DNA of 44,543 nucleotides from Mycolicibacter sinensis (GTDB taxonomy: Bacteria > Actinomycetota > Actinomycetes > Mycobacteriales > Mycobacteriaceae). The notes beneath the pieces were generated by a model, which ran no database searches, was not told the DNA's origin, and saw only the letters and a program-made list of their open reading frames with translations. A program made the position numbers and the translations under genes. Below, one piece after another: positions 39,187 to 44,543 of the stretch; the first letter of the stretch is position 1, and each line of letters starts with the position of its first letter. The stretch spans positions 1 through 44,543 of the forward strand of contig NZ_LZJK01000050.1 in the NCBI RefSeq assembly GCF_001667945.1, given 5' to 3'.

Positions 39187-42100
39187 GAGAGCACCTCCGC
39201 GCTGAGCAGCGGCGCCCACAGCCGCACCGCCAGCGCCCCCAACCGGGTGCCCTCCCCGGTGACCTCCTCGCCCGGGCGGGGGACGCCGAGCAGCGTGTCC
39301 AGCGGGGTGTTCGGACCCCACACCTTGATGTGGGCGGCATCGGTGCACTCCCCGAACTTGCCGCCCCAGACCTGCCGGGCCGCCTCGAGCGGGTCCTCGT
39401 TCTCGCGCCGGGCCGACGCCCAGGCGCACGATGTGGCCAGCGGTAGCGGTAATGGCTCGCGCCGGCCGGCGTCGTAGATCGCCACCAGAGCAGCGAGCAC
39501 CGCGGCCGGCTCCGGGGGCGCGACGAGAAGCCGCTGCCGGATGTGGTTGCGGCCCACCCCCCGGCCGATGCACACCGCGCTCCATTGGGTACCGGGGTGT
39601 TGGGCGGCCAGTGCCAGCAACGGAATCCAGGACGCCAGCACATGTTTTGCGGCCAGCCGCGAATAGACCACCGTGACGGTGCGGCCGCGATAGACCCCGG
39701 ACACGGTGCCGGTCAGCCGCCGGCCCGGGAGGTCGACGTCGACATCGTAGGCCTGCGGGTCCCCGACGCGGTGACCGAACGCGGCCTCGGCGAGCGCGCG
39801 GGACAGGTCGCGGATCTCGCAGGCGGTGCGCATGCCGAGCCGGCCGGGCGGCAGGGTGCCGCGCCGCCATTCGGCGTTCGCGGCGTCGTCAGGGTGCATG
39901 CCGGCGAGCATGTCGGCGAGCATCCGGTCGCCGACCGTCCACTGCTTGAGGCTGTCGATCTCGACGGGCATGGCGTCCTCCACCCCCTCGACGTCCCACG
40001 GCAGGGTGTAGTCCAAGGCCCGAAAGTAGCCCTTGACCGGATCCTTGAAGAAGCGCGTCAGCTCATCGAGTTCGACGTCGGAAGCCGGGGGCGGCGGCAG
40101 CACCGCGGCGAAGGTGTCAGTGGGGTCGGTGCGTTTCCCGGCGGCGGCCTCGGCGGCGGTCAGCGCCGTCGGGTCGAACGTGAACGGCTGACCGGGTACA
40201 CCCAGCTCGCCCGGCTGGACGTTACGGATGTCGAAGGGCTGCAACGGGTGCCGCACCACGACGTGGTCGCGAACCGGCTCAGGCGTGGTCGCGTCGAGCG
40301 CGTCGAGCAGCTCGGCGAGCGGCACCGCCGGCGGGCGCACCTTGCCGGTGCTCTCGTCGGCGCCGGCGTAGGTGATGACCAGTGTCTCGGTGGCCGCACA
40401 CACCGCATCGAGCAGCAGTTGCCGGTCTTGGGCACGGACGTCGCGTTCCCCGGTCAGCGGGCGGCGGCACAGCACGTCGTCGCCGTCGATGTGATCGACA
40501 CGGGGAAACACCCCGTCGTCGAGACCGACCAGACACACCACCCGATGTGGCACCGAACGCATCGGCACCATGGTGCACACCGTCAGCCCGCCGGTGCGGA
40601 AGTTCGCCCGGGTGGGCCGGCCGGCCAGGCGCCCGGCGAGCAGGGCCCGCACGTCGGAGAGCTGCAGCGCGGTGCCGGCGTGCGAACCTGCCTCGACCAC
40701 CACCTCCGACAGCTCCCGCTGCAGCTGGCCGACCTGCCAGCCGTCGTCGATGCCGACCCGGGTCAGGGCGGTCACCCCGTCGATCAGGGCGGTGATCCAT
40801 TCGGAGAGCGGCCGCGCCCCGCTGAGCGTGTCGGCGGCCGTCTGCAGCCGGTCGACGAACTCGGCGAGCCGCCCGGCCAGCTCCACCCGATTGCTGCCGA
40901 CATCATCGAGCGGTAGCGCAGTACCCAGCCACGCCCGGGAGTCTTGGGACATCACCACCCCGGTCAGGATCCGGTCCAACCCGAATCGCCAGGTGTTGTG
41001 CTGAATGCTGTTGAGGCCGTACGGCTCCCGGTGCGCCGCGTCGAAACTCCACCGCACGTTGGCTTCCTGCACCCACGCGGTGATGTCCTCCAGGTCGTCG
41101 TCGGTGAACGTGAACCGCGCCCGCACCGGCGCGGCCTGCGCCACATTGAGCACCGCGCTGGCGGTGGCGCGGCTGTCGGCGATATCCAGCAGCTGCTCGG
41201 CGACCCCCAGCAGCGGGTTGGTCTGGGTGAGTGCTCGGTCGGCCAACTGCACTCGCAGCAGGTGCGCCGGATGGTTGTCGCCGACCAGCTCACCGAGGCC
41301 GAAGCCGGCGACGATCAGCGGCGCATAGCTTTCGATGTCCGGGCACATCACTACGATGTCGCGCGGTTGCAGTGTCGGGTCGTCTTCGAGCAGGCCGAGC
41401 AGCACCTCGCGCAGCACGTCGACCTGGCGAGCCGGGCCGTGGCAGGCGTGCACCTGAACCGACCGGTCCGTTGGTGTTACCGAGCGCCCGTCCGGGCGTA
41501 CCGCGTTGGCGGCGATGTCGGCCTGCAGCCACCCCAGCAGCGTGTCGGATTGGTGTGCAGCGCCATGGTATTGATCGCTGGCCGGGGTTGCGGGCAGGGC
41601 GCGCTGCAGCTCGCGCAGATCGCGGCCCAGGGTCTGCAGCAGCGGATGGTGGGCGCGGTGCCGGCTTTGGTCGGTGGCGCGCGGTACCGAGCCATGCACC
41701 CCGCTCAGCGCCCGCCACAGCACATCGGAGGGATGCGGCAGCCACAGATGCAGCTCGTGGTGGGTGGCCAACGCGTCCAACAACTCGATGTCGGTGTACG
41801 ACAACCGGGTATGCCCGAACAGCGACAGCCGAGCCGGCAGCCCGGCCGCCGCCTTGTGCAGCCGATCGACGGCCTGGCGATGCCGCAGGTGCGGGGGTTC
41901 GGCCGGAACCGCTGCGGCCAGCGCCCGCCACAGCGGCGGCTGCCAGGCCAGATCGGAGTCCAGTTGCCCGCCGGCGCCGTCACCGGATCCGCCGTCGAGC
42001 CAGTCGGCCAGCATGCCGGGCCGCTCGCGGGCGTAGGAGGCGAACAGCCCGGCCAGCCGCCGGGCGACCGCGTAGCGGCGGCCGCGCCGCACCTGTGCGT

Positions 42101-42485
42101 CCTCACCGGTGTGGAAATGACCCAGATGGGTTGCCAGCGTGGCACACCAGGGCTCGTCGAGGCTGGCGTCGATCACCGACAGCAGCGGCCAGCTCATCGC
42201 CTCCGGTGACCACGGATCATCCTCGGCGGTTCCGGTGATCTCGGCGATCAACGACCCGGGGTTGCGAAACTGGACCCCGGCGCAGACTCCGTCGCCGCCG
42301 CAACCGGCGCCGAGCACATGCGACAACCGCTGGGACAGCCAGCGCTCCACTCCGCGGGCCGGCACCAGCACCAGTTCCTGGGTGAACGGGTCCGCCGGCG
42401 GCGTCGCCAGCAGCGCGCCCAATCCGACGACGAGGGCGTCGGTGCGTTCGGCCCGGTGCAGGTGCAATCCCATCGCGGCCACCAT
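39183..42485 (-). CDS. recC: Exodeoxyribonuclease V gamma subunit, RecC
   Basis: The 1100-residue product begins MVAAMGLHLHRAERTDALVV. The segment LVLVPARGVERWLSQRLSHV is the usual N-terminal RecC motif, and TLQPRDIVVMCPDIESYAPL and VCLVGLDDGVFPRVDHIDGD follow. RecC carries inactive helicase and nuclease folds that recognise Chi in E. coli; the Walker A is correspondingly absent here. ATG 42485 or ATG 42473 could be the start, and neither has a clear Shine-Dalgarno sequence. It is the first gene of the operon, with recB next. It diverges from the phosphofructokinase gene across about 40 bases, so the two promoters must overlap closely. Confidence 0.93.
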   Translation of the reverse strand: MVAAMGLHLHRAERTDALVVGLGALLATPPADPFTQELVLVPARGVERWLSQRLSHVLGAGCGGDGVCAGVQFRNPGSLIAEITGTAEDDPWSPEAMSWPLLSVIDASLDEPWCATLATHLGHFHTGEDAQVRRGRRYAVARRLAGLFASYARERPGMLADWLDGGSGDGAGGQLDSDLAWQPPLWRALAAAVPAEPPHLRHRQAVDRLHKAAAGLPARLSLFGHTRLSYTDIELLDALATHHELHLWLPHPSDVLWRALSGVHGSVPRATDQSRHRAHHPLLQTLGRDLRELQRALPATPASDQYHGAAHQSDTLLGWLQADIAANAVRPDGRSVTPTDRSVQVHACHGPARQVDVLREVLLGLLEDDPTLQPRDIVVMCPDIESYAPLIVAGFGLGELVGDNHPAHLLRVQLADRALTQTNPLLGVAEQLLDIADSRATASAVLNVAQAAPVRARFTFTDDDLEDITAWVQEANVRWSFDAAHREPYGLNSIQHNTWRFGLDRILTGVVMSQDSRAWLGTALPLDDVGSNRVELAGRLAEFVDRLQTAADTLSGARPLSEWITALIDGVTALTRVGIDDGWQVGQLQRELSEVVVEAGSHAGTALQLSDVRALLAGRLAGRPTRANFRTGGLTVCTMVPMRSVPHRVVCLVGLDDGVFPRVDHIDGDDVLCRRPLTGERDVRAQDRQLLLDAVCAATETLVITYAGADESTGKVRPPAVPLAELLDALDATTPEPVRDHVVVRHPLQPFDIRNVQPGELGVPGQPFTFDPTALTAAEAAAGKRTDPTDTFAAVLPPPPASDVELDELTRFFKDPVKGYFRALDYTLPWDVEGVEDAMPVEIDSLKQWTVGDRMLADMLAGMHPDDAANAEWRRGTLPPGRLGMRTACEIRDLSRALAEAAFGHRVGDPQAYDVDVDLPGRRLTGTVSGVYRGRTVTVVYSRLAAKHVLASWIPLLALAAQHPGTQWSAVCIGRGVGRNHIRQRLLVAPPEPAAVLAALVAIYDAGRREPLPLPLATSCAWASARRENEDPLEAARQVWGGKFGECTDAAHIKVWGPNTPLDTLLGVPRPGEEVTGEGTRLGALAVRLWAPLLSAEVLS

Positions 42486-42513
42486 AAACCGCCACCCCGA
42501 CAGTGCGGCCTCG

Positions 42514-42519
42514 TAGGCT
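42514..42519 (+). promoter_or_regulatory. -10 hexamer of the phosphofructokinase gene
   Basis: TAGGCT ends seven bases before GTG 42527, predicting a leaderless transcript. The hexamer lies in the short region shared with the divergent recC start. Confidence 0.45.
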
Positions 42520-42526
42520 AGGCGAG

Positions 42527-43651
42527 GTGTCCTCCGGCATCAAACGCATCGCGATCAGCACCGGCGGTGGCGACGCTCCGGGCCTCAACGCCGTCATCTA
42601 CGCCACCACCTTGGCCGCCCGCAACCGCGGCTGGGACGTCGTCGGCATCCGCGACGGCTTCAACGGGATGCTGCTGAGCGACGACTACCCCGACGGCGGG
42701 CTGATCGAGCTGACCCGCGACCGGGTGCGCGGCATCATCCATCAGGGCGGCACCATCCTGGGCAGCACCAATCGCGGCAACCCGATCGCCTACCCGGTGC
42801 AGCAGGCCGACGGCACCTGGGCCGAGGTCGACCGCACCGAGGAGCTGCTCGGGCGCCTCGCCGACCGCGGGATCGACGCGCTGGTCACCGTCGGCGGCGA
42901 CGGGTCCCTGACGATCGGCAACCACCTGCACAAGGCCGGGCTGCGGCTGGTCGGGGTGCCCAAGACCATCGACAACGACCTGGACCGCACCGCGTCGACG
43001 TTCGGTTTCGACAGCGCCGTCGGGTTCGCTTCGGAGTGCATCGACCGGCTGTTCTCCACCGCCACGTCGCACAGCCGGATCATCGTGGTGGAGGTGATGG
43101 GCCGCTACGCCGGCTGGATCGCCCTGCACGCCGGCATGGCCTCCGGGGTGCACGCCATCTTGATCCCGGAGATCCCGTACCGCCTCGAACCGGTCGCCGA
43201 GCTGATCAACCAACGCGCACAACGCGGTTCGACGTATTCGATCGTCTGCGTCGCCGAGGGCGCCACACCGGTGGGCGGGCAGCGCACGGTGGCGGCCAAG
43301 GCGGTGGGTCAGGCCGAGCGGCTGGGCGGGATCGGCGCCAAGGTGGCCGCCGAACTCGAGGCGCTGACCGGGCGGGAATCGCGTGCGGTGGTGCTCGGTC
43401 ACCTGCTGCGCGGCGGATCGCCGACGTCACTGGACCGACTGCTGGGGCTACGGTTCGGGGCCGCTGCGGTGCGTGCCCTCGATGAGGGACACAGCGGGGT
43501 GATGGTGGCGCTCAACCCGCCGACGGTGGACTATGTGCCGCTGGCTGAAGCCATCAGCCGGCAGAAAACCGTTCCGCCGGACTGCGATTCGATCCAGACC
43601 GCACGCGACATGGGCATCCGGTTCGGCGATGAGGAGGTTAAGCGTGGCTGA
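42527..43651 (+). CDS. pfkA: 6-phosphofructokinase, actinobacterial type
   Basis: From GTG 42527 the enzyme has 374 residues, long for an E. coli-type PFK but usual for the actinobacterial/PPi-related group. It begins IKRIAISTGGGDAPGLNAVI (donor-site GGGD). VTVGGDGSLTIG has Gly at the position where PPi enzymes have Asp, while PKTIDND at 145-151 has Lys where E. coli ATP-PFK has Gly. This mixed signature makes the phosphoryl donor uncertain, with ATP favoured by the GGDG motif. VEVMGRYAGWIALHAG is the fructose-6-phosphate region and GHLLRGGSPTSLDRLLG the C-terminal site. It acts in glycolysis. An earlier GTG at 42503 is possible but less likely given the -10 placement. The stop overlaps the next gene by eight bases. 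Confidence 0.9.
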   Translation: MSSGIKRIAISTGGGDAPGLNAVIYATTLAARNRGWDVVGIRDGFNGMLLSDDYPDGGLIELTRDRVRGIIHQGGTILGSTNRGNPIAYPVQQADGTWAEVDRTEELLGRLADRGIDALVTVGGDGSLTIGNHLHKAGLRLVGVPKTIDNDLDRTASTFGFDSAVGFASECIDRLFSTATSHSRIIVVEVMGRYAGWIALHAGMASGVHAILIPEIPYRLEPVAELINQRAQRGSTYSIVCVAEGATPVGGQRTVAAKAVGQAERLGGIGAKVAAELEALTGRESRAVVLGHLLRGGSPTSLDRLLGLRFGAAAVRALDEGHSGVMVALNPPTVDYVPLAEAISRQKTVPPDCDSIQTARDMGIRFGDEEVKRG

Positions 43652-44402
43652 GTCGGCGACGCGTCGGGGCGACTACGGAATCGACGGATCGTTTCACCGG
43701 GTGCCGCTCGGCGGGCAGCTCGCCGTCTTGGGGCTCGGCTGCGCTGCGCTGGCGATCTACGCCGGCTTCGCCTTGGCCCGCGGACCGCACTGGGCTGCCG
43801 TGGCGGCAATCGTGCTCGACGCCGGCATCCTCGCCCAGGTCGGGCTGTACTGGCACGCCACCCGGGCCGGCAAGTTCGCGGTCTGGGAACGCATCCTCGA
43901 CGGCCTGCGGCTGCGCGGTAGCGAAACGGTGCTCGACATGGGCTGCGGACGCGGTGCGGTGCTGTGCGCCGCGGCCAAGCGGCTGCCCGACGGCCGGGTG
44001 ATCGGCGTCGACCTGTGGCAGGCCGACCAAACGGGCAACTCCGCGGCCGCCACCCTGGCCAATGCCGCACTCGAGGGTGTGGCCGAGCGAGTCGAGGTGC
44101 GCACCGGCGACATGACCGCCCTGCCGCTGGCCGACGCCAGCGTCGACGTCGTGGTGTCCAATCTGGCGATCCACAACATTGCGAGCGCCGACGGGCGCCG
44201 CCAGGCGCTCACCGAGGCCGCGCGGGTGCTGCGTCCCGGTGGCCGGCTGGCGATCGCCGATCTGTGGGGGATCCGGGGGCATGCCACCCAGTTACGCGAA
44301 ATCGGCTGGGCCGAGGTGAGTTGGCGCAGCCTGGGTTGGCGGATGTGGTACGGCGGGCCGTGGGCCGCGACCCGGTTGGTCACCGCGACGAAGCCGGGTT
44401 GA
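43644..44402 (+). CDS. Membrane-anchored class I SAM-dependent methyltransferase
   Basis: GTG 43644 lies inside the end of the phosphofructokinase gene, with GAGGAGG at 43631-43637, so the two are translationally coupled. The 252-residue product has two hydrophobic N-terminal segments (LAVLGLGCAALAIYAGFALA and WAAVAAIVLDAGILAQVGLY) followed by a Rossmann methyltransferase. Motif I is VLDMGCGRGAVLCAAA near residue 97, the acidic strand is VIGVDLW, post-I text is VEVRTGDMTALPLADASVDV, and motif IV-like VVSNLAIHNI follows. The C-terminus RVLRPGGRLAIADLW is the usual strand 5. Substrate is unknown; a lipid or quinone-type acceptor fits the membrane anchor. No terminator was seen in the 141 bases after it. 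Confidence 0.8.
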   Translation: MAESATRRGDYGIDGSFHRVPLGGQLAVLGLGCAALAIYAGFALARGPHWAAVAAIVLDAGILAQVGLYWHATRAGKFAVWERILDGLRLRGSETVLDMGCGRGAVLCAAAKRLPDGRVIGVDLWQADQTGNSAAATLANAALEGVAERVEVRTGDMTALPLADASVDVVVSNLAIHNIASADGRRQALTEAARVLRPGGRLAIADLWGIRGHATQLREIGWAEVSWRSLGWRMWYGGPWAATRLVTATKPG

Positions 44403-44543
44403 GGTCGGGCGGTCCGGCCGTGCCCGGGCGACGACGGGGGGGCGGGGAGGTGATGTGTGCCCGGCTTTCAGCGACAAGGCACGTTATGTCAGGTCCGGGC
44501 GGGCGCCGGTGCGGCGGTGCTTCGAGCGGGGTGCGGCGGGGCG
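44403..44543. other. Intergenic sequence at the window edge
   Basis: No supported gene. It contains the second copy of the GCCCGGCT...AGCGACAAG element near 44459-44477. Confidence 0.5.

Noticed and set aside
14887..42209. Long open frames antisense to large genes, for example 14887-16635 (-), 33959-35920 (+), 35920-37629 (+) and 40944-42209 (+)
   Set aside because: They mirror helicase and recBCD genes, have low-complexity Arg/Gln/Gly/Pro-rich translations and show no family motifs; typical shadows in high-G+C DNA.
1..44543. CRISPR arrays, tRNA, rRNA, transposases, integrases
   Set aside because: None seen on either strand; absence was judged by reading, not by a dedicated search.

Overview
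The window reads as chromosomal DNA of a mycobacterium (Mycobacteriaceae). Base composition is high in G+C, and a RecC-RecB-RecD operon, a CYP139-like P450, a VapBC45-like toxin-antitoxin pair and several apparently leaderless genes (a -10-like hexamer 6-7 bases before ATG or GTG) all fit that group. Genus and family are inferred from gene content, not from a marker gene. No tRNA, rRNA, CRISPR array, transposase or integrase was seen.

Bases 2-20994 carry one co-directional accessory block that looks like a large anti-phage or DNA-modification locus. It holds, in order: the C-terminal part of an Eco57I/PglX-like adenine methyltransferase cut by the window edge; a GHKL-ATPase/STAS-like protein with lower G+C than its neighbours; a 2090-residue SF2 helicase with a DUF1998-type zinc region and a Vsr-like tail; a RelE-like/UvrD-like helicase fusion; an unrecognised 1132-residue protein; a second SF2/DUF1998 helicase of 1651 residues; and a membrane-anchored coiled-coil protein. 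Abutting or overlapping genes tie parts of it together. The parts resemble those of DISARM and Druantia, but the set matches neither as commonly defined. This is the best candidate for an undescribed system.

Bases 21150-23833 hold a second accessory module: a small conserved protein, an XRE-macro-domain fusion overlapping a frameshifted GIY-YIG nuclease gene, and a divergent ARPP-1/DUF6569 gene. A perfect palindrome over the -35 of the XRE-macro gene suggests autoregulation. ADP-ribose or NAD chemistry is the inferred theme.

Bases 23834-29800 are a mosaic of relics and small genes: a broken FitAB/VapBC pair, an intact VapBC45-like pair, a decayed nuclease/helicase-like gene, a coiled-coil protein, a phosphoesterase fragment, the P450, a tiny hydrophobic peptide and a small secreted cysteine protein.

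From 29808 onward the content is ordinary chromosome: an NTF2-like protein and SDR enzyme in one operon, peptide chain release factor 3, a NYN/LOTUS-type protein, a small membrane protein, the recC-recB-recD operon on the minus strand, and a divergent phosphofructokinase-methyltransferase pair.
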